Source: DASQFQ01 sp038238015
GTDB lineage: Bacteria > Actinomycetota > Thermoleophilia > Solirubrobacterales > Solirubrobacteraceae
Direction: 5' to 3'
Assembly (NCBI GenBank): GCA_038238015.1
Contig: JBBRYA010000002.1
Coordinates: 55,371 to 119,370, forward strand
DNA length: 64,000 nt
The notes below the pieces were generated by a model that saw only the letters and a program-made list of their open reading frames with translations, did not search any database and was not told the origin of the DNA. The position numbers were made by a program, and so were the translations under genes. This document shows, piece by piece, positions 32,183 to 40,803 of this stretch. Position 1 is the first letter of the stretch; each line of letters opens with the position of its first letter.

Positions 32183-32774
32183 CTGACGATCCGCCTGAGG
32201 CCGAGCGTCCGCGGTTCGATGCCGGCCTCTTGGGCGCGGCGGGCGAGATAGGCGGGGAAGGAGAGCGTGCCGAAGATCGCGTCGATTGGTAGGGGGGGAT
32301 CAGCTCGAGCAGGCGCCGCGACTGGCCGACGCCGACCGGCACTACCGTCGCACCGCTCGCCTCGAGCGCCATGTGGCCGGCGATCCCGCCTGCGTAGAGC
32401 GCGTAGTTGAGGCAGTGGGCGATCGTATGCTCGGCCCGAACGCCGGCGATGGCGAAACGCGGCGCCCATGTGCGAGTTGCCGTCATGGTCGTTCACGGTC
32501 AGGCCGATGGCGACCGGCTGGCCCGTCGTCCCCGAAGTGACGTGGATGCGCACGCGCTCGTCGCGCGCCGCGCACAGATGCTCTCCGAAGGGCGGGTCGC
32601 GCTCCTGGCTCTCGCGGAGCCGCTCCTTGGGGTGAGGAACGGAAGTCTCGAGAGGTCCTGCGTTCCGCGTACGCGCGGCGCGTCGGCCAGGGTCCGGTGG
32701 TACAGCGGCGACGTGCGGGTCACGTAGGCCAGCTGCGCCAGCAGGGCCGCGTCGTCGCCGGGCATGGGCGGCAA
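32183..32774 (-). pseudogene. PaaK-type acyl-CoA ligase remnant with several frameshifts
   Basis: Pieces of an AMP-forming phenylacetate-CoA-ligase-like enzyme lie in order but in different frames: ALLAQLAYVTRTSPLYHRTL; then RESQERDPPFGEHLCA and the ATP-binding VRIHVTSGTTGQPVAIGLT; then IAHCLNYALYAGGI and MALEASGATVVPVGVG; then IDAIFGTLSFPAYLARRAQE and TLGLRRIV. At least three frame switches occur. The C-terminal half, including the adenylation lid domain, is gone. The remnant abuts the acyl-CoA dehydrogenase fragment. Confidence 0.85.
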
Positions 32775-32786
32775 GGTACTCGAAGG

Positions 32787-33908
32787 TCAACGGTCGCTCA
32801 GCGCGCTGAGCAGGGCGTCCACGACCCGCGGGTCGAACTGCGTCCCGGCGTTGTTCCGCAGCTCTCCGACGGCGGCCTCATGACTCATCGCCGCCCGGTA
32901 AGGGCGATCGGAGACCATCGCGTGGTAGGCGTCGCAGGCGAACGTGATGCGGCTCGGGAGGGGGATGGCCTCGCCGGCGAGGCCACGGGGATACCCCTGC
33001 CCGTCCCAGCGCTCGTGATCGGCGAGTATGGCCGGGGCCATGTGACTCAAGCCCTCGACCTCGGAGACGATCCGTGCGCCGATCTCGGGATGACGGCGCA
33101 TGAGCACCCACTCGCAATCGTCCAGAGGTCCAGTCTTGTGGAGCACGGCGTCCGGTACCCCCACCTTGCCGATGTCGTGGAGCAGCGCCATCCATTTGAC
33201 CTCACACGCCTGCTCCCGATCGAGTCCGAGGCGGCAGGCCACGCGTTGGGTGAGGTCGACGAGCGCCTCGGAGTGCTCGGCTGAGTAGTTGTCTCGAGCA
33301 TCGAGCGCGGCAATCAGTGCCAGCACGCTACTCGCCTCGATCTGGAAGCGGACGTTGCAGGCCTCGAGTTCTCGGCGCTCGATGTCGTCGGCCACGAGCT
33401 GGGCCAGGATCTGCATGAACGCCAGGTCGCGCTCGCCGAGACGCCCGTCGGCATCCCCGCGAATCACGCAGAACGATCCCCACACCCGGCCGTCGGAGAA
33501 GACCAGCGGCACGGTGCAGATCGCACCGATCCCCGGGTCGTAGTCGAGAAGGAAATCCCGGGTTCGCGGGTCGTTGCGAGCGTCCCCTACGAGTGACGGC
33601 ATCACTCCGTCGAAGGCCTGCTTGCAGAAGCTCTCGTCGAGCGGCTCACGCGCGCCCACCTCGACATCGGCCAGGAAATCCGGATCAGAGCGCTCGAGCC
33701 GCCGGTAGACGAGCTCGTCGCTCTCCCACTGGCTGATGTAGGAGAGCTGCATGCCGAGCGTCTCATTGGCGGCGACGAGAATTCGCTCCACGAGCCCCCT
33801 GCCGTCGGGCCGGGTGATGCGGGCGATGTCGCGCAGGTCGCTGCGACCTCCGTAGGGGACGACAACGGCGGACGGCACAGGGGCGGCACCTACAGCATGG
33901 GGAGGCAT
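32787..33908 (-). CDS. GAF and HD-GYP domain protein, probable cyclic-di-GMP phosphodiesterase
   Basis: This 373-residue cytosolic protein has a GAF domain at about 30-185 (ICTVPLVFSDGRVWGSFCVIRGD) and an HD-GYP domain at about 190-370. The HD-GYP domain contains HD in LLHDIGKVGVPDAVLHK, HPEIGARIV, and HERWDGQGYPRGLAGEAIPLPSRI with the GYP triad. Such enzymes hydrolyse cyclic-di-GMP or cGAMP under control of the GAF ligand. It stands alone between pseudogenes on both sides. Confidence 0.92.
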   Translation of the reverse strand: MPPHAVGAAPVPSAVVVPYGGRSDLRDIARITRPDGRGLVERILVAANETLGMQLSYISQWESDELVYRRLERSDPDFLADVEVGAREPLDESFCKQAFDGVMPSLVGDARNDPRTRDFLLDYDPGIGAICTVPLVFSDGRVWGSFCVIRGDADGRLGERDLAFMQILAQLVADDIERRELEACNVRFQIEASSVLALIAALDARDNYSAEHSEALVDLTQRVACRLGLDREQACEVKWMALLHDIGKVGVPDAVLHKTGPLDDCEWVLMRRHPEIGARIVSEVEGLSHMAPAILADHERWDGQGYPRGLAGEAIPLPSRITFACDAYHAMVSDRPYRAAMSHEAAVGELRNNAGTQFDPRVVDALLSALSDR

Positions 33909-33939
33909 GGTGTGTGCATCGGCCGCTGGACCGCCCCTC

Positions 33940-34814
33940 TCAACCAGACGCGAGGTTGGCTGGACGCCGCCGTTGGGCCTGGGCGATCAGCAGCCCCGCC
34001 ACGACGAGCGCCGCGCCCGCGACAGCGCGTCCCGTGATCGCCTCGTCGTAGAGCAGGGAGCCGAAGATCAGGGCGCCGAACGGGATCAACAGCGCGATGA
34101 ACGACGAGGACTGCGCGGAGAGCTCGCGCAGCAGGATCGTGAGGACCACGAAGGCGACCGCCGAGCCGACGACAGCGAGATAGGCCATTGACCCGAGCGC
34201 CTGCAGCGTCCAGCGGGCATCGCCCCAGGTCTCCGTGGCCGCCGAACCGGCCAGCAGCACCGCGCCGCCGCCGAGCATCGCCCAGCCGTTGAGCACGACG
34301 GCGTCGAGCGCACGACCCCGTAGCTTGATCGCCACGTTGCCGACCGCCGACCCCAGCGGCGAGAGCACGACGACGACCGCGCCCGCCAGCGCCAGGTTGC
34401 TGTCGCCCAGCTTCAGGCTCTCCGCGAAGGCGAGCGCGAGCCCGCTCATGGAGATCACGACCCCGGCGAGCAGGCGCGCCCGCAGCGGCTCGTCGGCGAG
34501 CGCCAGCGCGGCCAGGACCGCCGTGTAGAGCGGCAGCACGCCGAACAGCACGGCGGTCAGCCCGGACGGGATGTACTGCTCGCCCCAGTAGACGGCCGCG
34601 TAGGTGGCAGCGAAGGGGAGCAGGCCAAGGGTCAGCGCCAGGCGAGCGTCCGCGCGGCGGTGAAGGAGAGCAGCAGCACCCCAGCGGCGGTGAAGCGCAC
34701 TCCCGCGCCGAGCAGGGCGGGGGAGTCCTCGAGGCCGAACTTGATCGCGACCCAGGTGCTCGACCAGATCAGCACGAGCAGCGCGTAGAGGGCATAGGCG
34801 GCGGCGCGTGACAT
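33940..34814 (-). pseudogene. EamA/DMT-family transporter copy 2, frameshifted
   Basis: The N-terminal part (ATG 34814, AYALYALLVLIWSSTWVAIK to VLLLSFTAAR) and the rest (ADARLALTLGLLPFAATYAA, then VYWGEQYIPSG through to AQRRRPANLASG) are in different frames that meet near 34655. Compared with copy 1 (RRSSLRTDARLA at this place), a short deletion has removed several codons and shifted the frame. The first frame stops after TLAWR. The two copies are highly similar along their whole length, so this is a decaying paralogue. Confidence 0.85.
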
Positions 34815-34834
34815 GGGGGTCGAGGCTAGAGCCC

Positions 34835-34865
34835 TTGACCCTCCACCGACCGGAGCCTGCAGGAT
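34835..34865 (+). promoter_or_regulatory. MerR-type promoter with 19-base spacer (copy 2)
   Basis: TTGACC (34835-34840), a 19-base spacer with the dyad CTCC-ACCGAC-CGGAG, and CAGGAT (34860-34865) lie in the same order and spacing as at 30295-30325. The MerR ATG follows 6 bases after the -10. Confidence 0.62.
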
Positions 34866-34871
34866 GGGCCC

Positions 34872-35123
34872 ATGCACTCCATCGGCGAGCTCGCCCGGAT
34901 CACCGGGCTGTCGGTCAGGACCATCCGGTTCTACTCGGGCGGCGGCGCCGTGCCGCCGCCGGAACGCTCCGAAGCGGGCTACCGCTTGTACGACGACGAG
35001 GCGCTGGCGCGCCTTGAGCTGGTGAAGACCTGCGAGGGCCACCAGCAGGAGGAGGGCCGGGAAGCGGGCGAACGTCAACTGCGGGGGTGTGGTCACCTGG
35101 CCCCAACTATCGGCGTCACGTGA
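34872..35123 (+). pseudogene. MerR-family regulator copy 2, truncated after the DNA-binding domain
   Basis: Residues 1-53 (MHSIGELARITGLSVRTIRF to ALARLELVKT) match the winged helix of the intact MerR at 30333. At 35030 the similarity stops abruptly and is replaced by unrelated sequence (CEGHQQEEGREAGERQ...), ending at 35123. The coiled coil and effector domain, about 250 residues, are missing. The fragment could still bind DNA but probably cannot dimerise normally. Confidence 0.82.
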
Positions 35124-35131
35124 CCACACCC
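35085..35131. repeat. perfect 12-base inverted repeat
   Basis: GGGTGTGGTCAC (35085-35096) and its exact reverse complement GTGACCACACCC (35120-35131) flank 23 bases. It lies between the truncated MerR and the end of the acyl-CoA dehydrogenase gene, near the point where duplication similarity ends. It may act as a terminator hairpin or mark a recombination boundary. Confidence 0.6.
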
Positions 35132-35184
35132 GGCGCCAACCGCGCGTTCCGTCCTACTCCTCGATGCGCCGTTGCTGTTGGCCC

Positions 35185-37140
35185 CTACTGGACCTTGGCC
35201 GCGACGGCCGGCGCGCCGTTGGACTGCTCGGCTGTCGCCGCTCGCGAGCTCTCCTGGCGCCCGGCGACCTCCGCGGGCTGGCCGGCGATCATGGGCCCGT
35301 CGCCCGACGGGTCAGAGACACCCTCCTCGAGCCACGTGTAGCGCCCGGCGAGCACGCCCTGGGCGGCGTCGTAGTTCTCGACGTCGTCGTTGGCCCAGAG
35401 CGCGCGGAACAGCTCGTCCACGCGCCGGTGCGCCTGCTTGCAGAACAGGTCGGCGAGCTCGAAAGCCTGCTCGCCGCGCTCCGGGTGCTCGCGGCGCTGC
35501 GTGTCGGCGTAGGCGACCGCCGAGGCGATCGCGAACAGCTCCGCCCCGATGTCGACGATGCGGCCGAGGAACGCCTGGCGCTTCTCGAGCTTGGCCTGCC
35601 AGCGGCTCATCGCGTAGAACGTCGAGCGCGCGAGCTTGCGCGAGGAGCGCTCGGCGAAGCGCAGGTGCACCGCGAGGTCGCCGAACTCGTCGAACGCACG
35701 CGGCTTCTGGCCCTCGCCGACGGCGAGCTGGGGCAGCCAGCGGGCGTAGAACTTCGCCGCCTGGACGCCCACCTTGGCCTTGGCCTTGAGGTCACCGTCG
35801 CCCTCGAGGATCTCGCCCGCGACCTCGAGGTGCTGGTCGACGGCCTCGCGCGCGATCAGCAGGTGCATGATCTCCGTCGAGCCCTCGAAGATGCGGTTGA
35901 TGCGCATGTCGCGCAGCGCCGCCTCGACCGGTACCGGCTTCTCGCCGCGGGCCTTCAGCGACTCGGCGGTCTCATAGCCTCGGCCGCCGCGGATCTGCAT
36001 CAGCTCGTCGGTGATCTTCCAGCCCAGCTCGGAGGCGTAGAGCTTGGCGATCGCCGCCTCGATGCGGATGTCGTTCTTCTTGTCGTCGGCCAGGCGGCTG
36101 GCGACGTCGAGCATCGCCTCGAGACCGAACGCGCTGCCGGCCAGGAAGGCGATCTTCTGCGCGACGGCGTCGTGCTCGCCGACCGGCACGCCCCACTGGA
36201 CGCGCTCGGTGGACCACTCGCGGGCGATCTTGGTCGCCCACTTGGCGACCCCGACGCAGATCGCGGGCAGCGCGAGCCGGCCGGTGTTGAGGGTGGAGAG
36301 GGCGATCTTCAGGCCCATGCCCTCCTTCCCGATCACGTTCTCGGAGGGGATGAAGACGTCCTCGAGCGTCGTCACCGAGTTCTCGATCCCGCGAAGGCCC
36401 ATGAACGCGTTGCGGTGCTCGACGGTCACGCCCTCGGTGTCGTAGGGGAGGATGAACGCGGTGATGCCGCCCTTGTGGCCGTCGCCCTTGGGAACCTGCG
36501 CCATCACGACCACGACGTCGGCGATCGCGCCGTTGGTCGCCCACAGCTTGCGCCCGTTGAGGACGTAGCCGCCCTCGACCGGGGCGGCGATCGTGCCCAG
36601 CCGCGCCGGATCCGATCCCACGTCGGGCTCGGTCAGCAGGAACGCGGAGATGTCCGTGCTGGTCACGCGGGGGAGCCACTCGCGCTTCTGCGCCTCCGAG
36701 CCGAAGAGCATCAGCGGCTCGGCGACGCCGATCGACTGGTGGGCGGAGAGCAGCGTGGACAGCGAGGCGTGCCAGACGCCCGCGATCGCCAGCGCGCGGT
36801 TGTAGTAGACCTGCGAGAGGCCCAGCCCGCCGTACTCCTCGGGCACCTTCATGCCGAGCGCGCCGAGCGCCTTGAGCCCGTCGATCACGCGATCGGGGAT
36901 CTTGGCGTCGCGTTCGATCTCCAGCGGGTCGACCTGCTCCTCCAGGAACGAGCGCAGCCGGGCCAGGAACGCCTCGCCCTTCTGCACCGCTGCGGCGTCG
37001 AGCCGCGGCTGCGGGTGGATCAGGTCCAGCCGGAAGTCGCCGAGGAACAGTTGCTTGCCGAAGCTCGGCCGGGTCCATTCGGTCTCGCGGGCGGCCTCGG
37101 CGACTTCCCGGGCCTCGCGCTCGCTGACGTTGGTCGCCAT
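35185..37140 (-). CDS. acyl-CoA dehydrogenase (long, VLCAD-like)
   Basis: This 651-residue flavoprotein starts at the ATG at 37140. It has the FAD/substrate blocks FLLTEPDVGSDPARL and YVLNGRKLWATNGAIADVVVV, and the C-terminal signature IRGGRGYETAESLKARGEKP...MRINRIFEGSTEIMHLLIARE. A C-terminal extension of about 200 residues resembles that of VLCAD/FadE-type enzymes. It catalyses the first step of fatty-acid beta-oxidation. The last 25 residues are duplicated as a fragment at 32091-32168. Confidence 0.93.
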   Translation of the reverse strand: MATNVSEREAREVAEAARETEWTRPSFGKQLFLGDFRLDLIHPQPRLDAAAVQKGEAFLARLRSFLEEQVDPLEIERDAKIPDRVIDGLKALGALGMKVPEEYGGLGLSQVYYNRALAIAGVWHASLSTLLSAHQSIGVAEPLMLFGSEAQKREWLPRVTSTDISAFLLTEPDVGSDPARLGTIAAPVEGGYVLNGRKLWATNGAIADVVVVMAQVPKGDGHKGGITAFILPYDTEGVTVEHRNAFMGLRGIENSVTTLEDVFIPSENVIGKEGMGLKIALSTLNTGRLALPAICVGVAKWATKIAREWSTERVQWGVPVGEHDAVAQKIAFLAGSAFGLEAMLDVASRLADDKKNDIRIEAAIAKLYASELGWKITDELMQIRGGRGYETAESLKARGEKPVPVEAALRDMRINRIFEGSTEIMHLLIAREAVDQHLEVAGEILEGDGDLKAKAKVGVQAAKFYARWLPQLAVGEGQKPRAFDEFGDLAVHLRFAERSSRKLARSTFYAMSRWQAKLEKRQAFLGRIVDIGAELFAIASAVAYADTQRREHPERGEQAFELADLFCKQAHRRVDELFRALWANDDVENYDAAQGVLAGRYTWLEEGVSDPSGDGPMIAGQPAEVAGRQESSRAATAEQSNGAPAVAAKVQ

Positions 37141-37183
37141 TGGTCTCGTCTCCAGGGTCTCGCTTGGTGGGTCAGGACACATA

Positions 37184-37345
37184 ATGATCGATGGCGTTCC
37201 CACGCCATCGGATGCCGAGCACCCCGGCGCGGCCGGGGTGGAGGACCTGGTGGGCTGGGTCGCCGCCGCCCGCGACCGCATGCTGGCCCCGGGCGGCCGC
37301 GGGACGCTCGGCTTCGCGCTGGTGCTCTGGCGCAGCCAGCGATGA
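37184..37345 (+). CDS. possible small hypothetical protein
   Basis: A 53-residue frame begins at the ATG at 37184 and ends RGTLGFALVLWRSQR. It lies between the divergent acyl-CoA dehydrogenase and an ABC transporter operon. The composition is plausible for a protein, but no family or strong ribosome site is seen. It may be the end of a lost gene. Confidence 0.3.
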   Translation: MIDGVPTPSDAEHPGAAGVEDLVGWVAAARDRMLAPGGRGTLGFALVLWRSQR

Positions 37346-37403
37346 GTTCCGCCGTCCGCCCCGGTCTACTGGTCGTAACGCACAGCTTGGAAAGGCAGAG
37401 GAC

Positions 37404-38216
37404 GTGAACGAAGCAGCAGGCGCGGCCGTGCAGGCCGAGGGGCTGGTCAAGCACTACGGCGGGCGGGCGGGCGTCGTCGAGGCGGTCCGAGGCGTCGACC
37501 TGAAGGTGCAGGCGGGCGAGATCTTCGGCTTCCTCGGGCCCAACGGCGCCGGGAAGTCGACGACGATCCGCATGCTCACGACGCTTCTGTCGATCACCTC
37601 GGGCACCGCCCGCGTGGCCGGCGTCGACGTCGCCCGCGAGCCCGACGCGGCACGCCGCCGCATGGGCGTGGCGCTCCAGGAGGCGGGGCTGGACCCTCGC
37701 CAGACCGGTCGCGAGCTGCTCGTCCTGCAGGGCCGGCTGTTCGGCCTGTCCCAGGGCGACGCGGCCCCGCGCGCCGAGGCGCTGCTCGCGCTGGTCGAGC
37801 TGGAGGACGCGGCGGACCGCCGGATCAAGACCTACTCCGGCGGGATGAAGCGCCGCCTCGACCTCGCCTCCGCGCTCGTGCACGAGCCGGAGATCCTCTT
37901 CCTCGACGAGCCCACGACGGGCCTTGACCCGTCGAGTCGGCTGACGGTGTGGGACGAGGTGCGGCGGATCAACCAGCGCGGCACCACCGTGTTCCTCACC
38001 ACGCAGTACCTCGAGGAGGCCGACGCGCTCTGCGAGCGGCTGGCGATCATCGACGACGGCCTGATCGTGCGCGAGGGCACGCCGGGACAGCTCAAGGCCG
38101 AGCTGCGCGAGCGCACGGGCATGGCGAGCGAGCCCTCGCTCGACGACGTGTTCCTCGACGCGACCGGGCGTACGCGCGGCCGGGTCGAGGGCGACGTGCA
38201 GGAGGTGACGGCATGA
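37404..38216 (+). CDS. ABC-2-type exporter ATP-binding protein (DrrA-like)
   Basis: This 270-residue ATPase has Walker A GPNGAGKST, signature YSGGMKRRLDLA, Walker B ILFLDEPTTGLD and the switch His region VFLTTQYLEEAD. The DrrA-like C-terminal segment includes REGTPGQLKAEL. It powers the permease encoded next, whose start overlaps its stop (ATGA). The GTG at 37404 is chosen because the longer frame has no family similarity. Substrate is probably a drug or lipid. Confidence 0.93.
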   Translation: MNEAAGAAVQAEGLVKHYGGRAGVVEAVRGVDLKVQAGEIFGFLGPNGAGKSTTIRMLTTLLSITSGTARVAGVDVAREPDAARRRMGVALQEAGLDPRQTGRELLVLQGRLFGLSQGDAAPRAEALLALVELEDAADRRIKTYSGGMKRRLDLASALVHEPEILFLDEPTTGLDPSSRLTVWDEVRRINQRGTTVFLTTQYLEEADALCERLAIIDDGLIVREGTPGQLKAELRERTGMASEPSLDDVFLDATGRTRGRVEGDVQEVTA

Positions 38217-38968
38217 GCCAGGCCTGGGCGCTGGGACAGCGCGCGCTGCGCGAGGCATGGCGGACGCCGGAGGCGCTGCTGCCGACGCTGTTCATCCCGC
38301 TGTTCTTCCTCGTCGTCAACGTCGGCCAAGCGGGGAAGATCTTCCCGTCGGCCACCACCTCGTTCCTGAAGGGCCAGGGCTACGGCGCGTTCCAGCTGCC
38401 CAGCTCGCTCCTGCTCGCTGCGTCGTTCGGGACCGCCGCGCTGTTCCTCGTCGAGGACATCGAGGGCGGCTACTTCGACAAGCTGCGCGCGACGCCGATC
38501 CCGCGGACGGCGATCGTGCTGGGCCGCCTCATCGCGGAGCTGGCCAAGGGCGTGATCATTGCGACCGCGCTCGTGGCGCTCGCGCTCATCTTCGGCATCC
38601 GGATCGCCAGCGGCCCGCTCGGGTTCGTGCTGCTCGTCGGCATGACCGCGCTGTGGTCCGTCGTCTTCGTGGGCTTCATGCAGCTGATCGCGCTCAAGAC
38701 GCGCAGCGCGGCGGCGACCAACTCCGGCGGCCTGATCTTCTTCCCGCTGCTGTTCCTGACGCCGAACTTCGTGCCCCGCCACCTGCTGACCCGGCCGATG
38801 GAGATCGCGGCGTCGTTCAACCCGGTCACCTACGTGATGGAGGCGCTGCGCTCGCTCATCCTCGATGACCTCGCGTGGAGCCGGATCCTCCCGGGCGTGG
38901 CCGTCGTCGCCGTCCTGGGCGCGGTGATGCTCGCCCTCAACGTCCGGCTCATCCGCAACTACGACTGA
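38213..38968 (+). CDS. ABC-2-type exporter permease (DrrB-like)
   Basis: This 251-residue protein has six hydrophobic helices and ABC-2 membrane features (LLPTLFIPLFFLVVNVG, FLVEDIEGGYFDKLRATPIPR, FNPVTYVMEALRSLILDDL). It is the membrane partner of the ATPase at 37404 and is translationally coupled to it. Confidence 0.92.
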   Translation: MSQAWALGQRALREAWRTPEALLPTLFIPLFFLVVNVGQAGKIFPSATTSFLKGQGYGAFQLPSSLLLAASFGTAALFLVEDIEGGYFDKLRATPIPRTAIVLGRLIAELAKGVIIATALVALALIFGIRIASGPLGFVLLVGMTALWSVVFVGFMQLIALKTRSAAATNSGGLIFFPLLFLTPNFVPRHLLTRPMEIAASFNPVTYVMEALRSLILDDLAWSRILPGVAVVAVLGAVMLALNVRLIRNYD

Positions 38969-39012
38969 TCCGCGTCTGCGACCATCCTGCGCGACCCGAC
39001 CAAGGAGCTCTC

Positions 39013-39420
39013 ATGACCTCTCGCCTCAACCCGTACATCAGCTTCGGCGGCAACGCCCGCGAGGCCCTGGAGTTCTACGAGCAGGTCTTCGGCGGCTCGC
39101 TGGCGATGAACACGTTCGGCGAGTACGGCGACAAGAACGCGCCGGGCGCCGACAAGATCATGCACGGCATGCTCGACACCGACAGTGGCTTCACGATCAT
39201 GGGCGCCGACACCCCTCCCGGCATGGAGCGCAACCCCGGCGACAACATGGCCGTGAGCCTGAGCGGAGACGACGCCGAGGAGCTTCGCGGGTACTTCGAG
39301 AAGCTCTCGGCCGACGGCACCGTGAGCATGCCGCTGGAGAAGCAGATGTGGGGCGACGAGTTCGGCATGTGCGTGGATCCCTTCGGCACCGCCTGGATGG
39401 TCAACATCTCCGGCACATGA
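39013..39420 (+). CDS. VOC/PhnB-like glyoxalase-fold protein
   Basis: This 135-residue protein starts with the family pattern LNPYISFGGNAREALEFYEQVFGG and ends DPFGTAWMVNI. A good ribosome site AAGGAG lies 8 bases before the ATG at 39013. The metal-binding residues of catalytic glyoxalases are not clear, so it may be a non-enzymatic VOC protein. Its stop overlaps the next start. Confidence 0.9.
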   Translation: MTSRLNPYISFGGNAREALEFYEQVFGGSLAMNTFGEYGDKNAPGADKIMHGMLDTDSGFTIMGADTPPGMERNPGDNMAVSLSGDDAEELRGYFEKLSADGTVSMPLEKQMWGDEFGMCVDPFGTAWMVNISGT

Positions 39421-39617
39421 CCATCGGCACGAGCCTCCTGCTGCTCGCCGTGGGGGCGATCCTGAGATACGCCGTCACCGTCCACGTCAGCGGCATCGAC
39501 GTTCAGACGGTCGGCACGGTGCTGGTGTTCGCGGGGATCCTCGGCCTGATCCTCGGGGTGTTCCTGATGGTGCGCGGCGGGGATCCGGGCGGGCCGCCGC
39601 CTCCGCCGCGCTACTAG
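39417..39617 (+). CDS. DUF6458-type small membrane protein
   Basis: This 66-residue protein has two hydrophobic helices (TSLLLLAVGAILRYAVTV and TVLVFAGILGLILGVFLMV) and a Gly/Pro-rich tail. The arrangement and the VHVSGIDVQTVG linker match the short DUF6458 family of actinobacteria. It is coupled by ATGA overlap to the VOC gene. Confidence 0.75.
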   Translation: MTIGTSLLLLAVGAILRYAVTVHVSGIDVQTVGTVLVFAGILGLILGVFLMVRGGDPGGPPPPPRY

Positions 39618-39630
39618 TGGACCCGTCCGC

Positions 39631-39819
39631 CTAGCCCTCGGAGGGCATGACCAGCCACAGCACCAGGTAGACCAGGATCTGCGGGCCGGGGAGCAGCATC
39701 GAGAGCACGAAGAGTGCCCGGACGCCGGTGGTCGAGAGGCCGGAGCGGCGGGCGAGCCCCGCGCAGACGCCGCCCACGAGCCTGCCCTGCCGGGGACGGA
39801 CGAGCGCTTGACCGGGCAT
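39631..39819 (-). CDS. PspC-domain small membrane protein
   Basis: This 62-residue protein has the PspC pattern (GRLVGGVCAGLARRSGLSTTGVRALFVL) and one or two hydrophobic helices, ending LVLWLVMPSEG. PspC proteins act in phage-shock or envelope-stress signalling. The rest of the Psp system is not in the window. Confidence 0.87.
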   Translation of the reverse strand: MPGQALVRPRQGRLVGGVCAGLARRSGLSTTGVRALFVLSMLLPGPQILVYLVLWLVMPSEG

Positions 39820-39828
39820 GCGCTGAGG

Positions 39829-40731
39829 CTACTCCGCCGCGCTGCCGGCCGCGACCTCGCGCAGGATCGCCAGCATCGCGCTCGCGGCCGGGGCGCGGAA
39901 GGCCGGCGCGTGCAGGGCGGCCATGACCCGCCGTGCGACCGGTGTGCTCAGCGGCACGACGGTCGTGCCGGGAACCGAGGAGGAGCGCAGCGCGAGCCCG
40001 GGGAGGAGCGCGACGTCGGCGCCCGCGGCCACGAGCTGCTGGACGGTCAGGTACTCGTCGCTCTCGAACGCGACCCGCGGGATGAAGCCTGCGCGCGCGC
40101 AGGACCACAGCAGCAGCCGCCGGGCGTCTGACCCGGTCGGCGTGTCGACCCAGGTGTCGCTCGCGAGCTCCTCGAGCGCGAGCTGCTCGCGGCCCGCGAG
40201 CAGGTGGGTGCTCGGCAGGACGGCCTGGAGCGGGTCCTCGAGCAGCGTGACCAGCTCGACGGCGCCGCCGGACGGCGGCTCGGCGTCGGCGGTCAGGATC
40301 AGGTCGACCTCACCCGCCCGCAGCCGCGCCATCGCAGCCTGTGGATCGGCCTGGGTCAGCGTGATCGTGACCTCGGGATGACGACTGCGGAAGTCGGCGA
40401 TCGCGCGCGGCAGGATCGTCGCGCCCGCTGTCGCGAAGGACGCGAGCGCGAGGCGTCCCGTGCTCAGATCGTTGAGCGCGGTCACCGATGCCTCGGCCGC
40501 CTGCAGGCCGGAGAGGATCGGCCGCGCCTGGTCGACGAGCAGCTGCCCCGTCGCGGTCAGGCGGACGCCGCGCGGCCCCCGGTGCAGCACTCGTACGCCG
40601 ATCTCGCGCTCGAGCGCGACGATCTGCTGGGACACCGCCGAGGGGGTGTAGGAGAGCGCGTCCGCGGCGGCGCTCAACGACGCGTGGTCGGCCACCGCGC
40701 AGAGGACGCGGAGGCGTCGCACGTCGAGCAT
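39829..40731 (-). CDS. LysR-family transcriptional regulator
   Basis: This 300-residue protein has an N-terminal winged helix (LRVLCAVADHASLSAAADALSYTPSAVSQQIVALEREIG) and a substrate-binding domain (PEVTITLTQADPQAAMARLR). The ATG at 40731 is preferred over the long open frame upstream. It is divergent from the catabolic operon starting at 40804 and probably controls it. The 72-base spacer contains an imperfect CTTACG...CGTGAAG dyad. Confidence 0.92.
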   Translation of the reverse strand: MLDVRRLRVLCAVADHASLSAAADALSYTPSAVSQQIVALEREIGVRVLHRGPRGVRLTATGQLLVDQARPILSGLQAAEASVTALNDLSTGRLALASFATAGATILPRAIADFRSRHPEVTITLTQADPQAAMARLRAGEVDLILTADAEPPSGGAVELVTLLEDPLQAVLPSTHLLAGREQLALEELASDTWVDTPTGSDARRLLLWSCARAGFIPRVAFESDEYLTVQQLVAAGADVALLPGLALRSSSVPGTTVVPLSTPVARRVMAALHAPAFRAPAASAMLAILREVAAGSAAE

Positions 40732-40803
40732 GAAGCGCAGCTTACGGCTGGCGTGAAGACGTTCGACTGGCGTTGTCGGAGCACGGACGCCACCCTGCGA
40801 AGG

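Noticed and set aside
35185..37140. Plus-strand frame of more than 700 codons opposite the acyl-CoA dehydrogenase
   Set aside because: It is a mirror frame with Arg/Leu/Asp-rich composition. The minus-strand enzyme has full family motifs.
40741..40758. Imperfect CTTACG...CGTGAAG dyad as a LysR operator
   Set aside because: The arms are not symmetrical to the classic T-N11-A rule, so it is mentioned only with the LysR gene and not annotated as a site.
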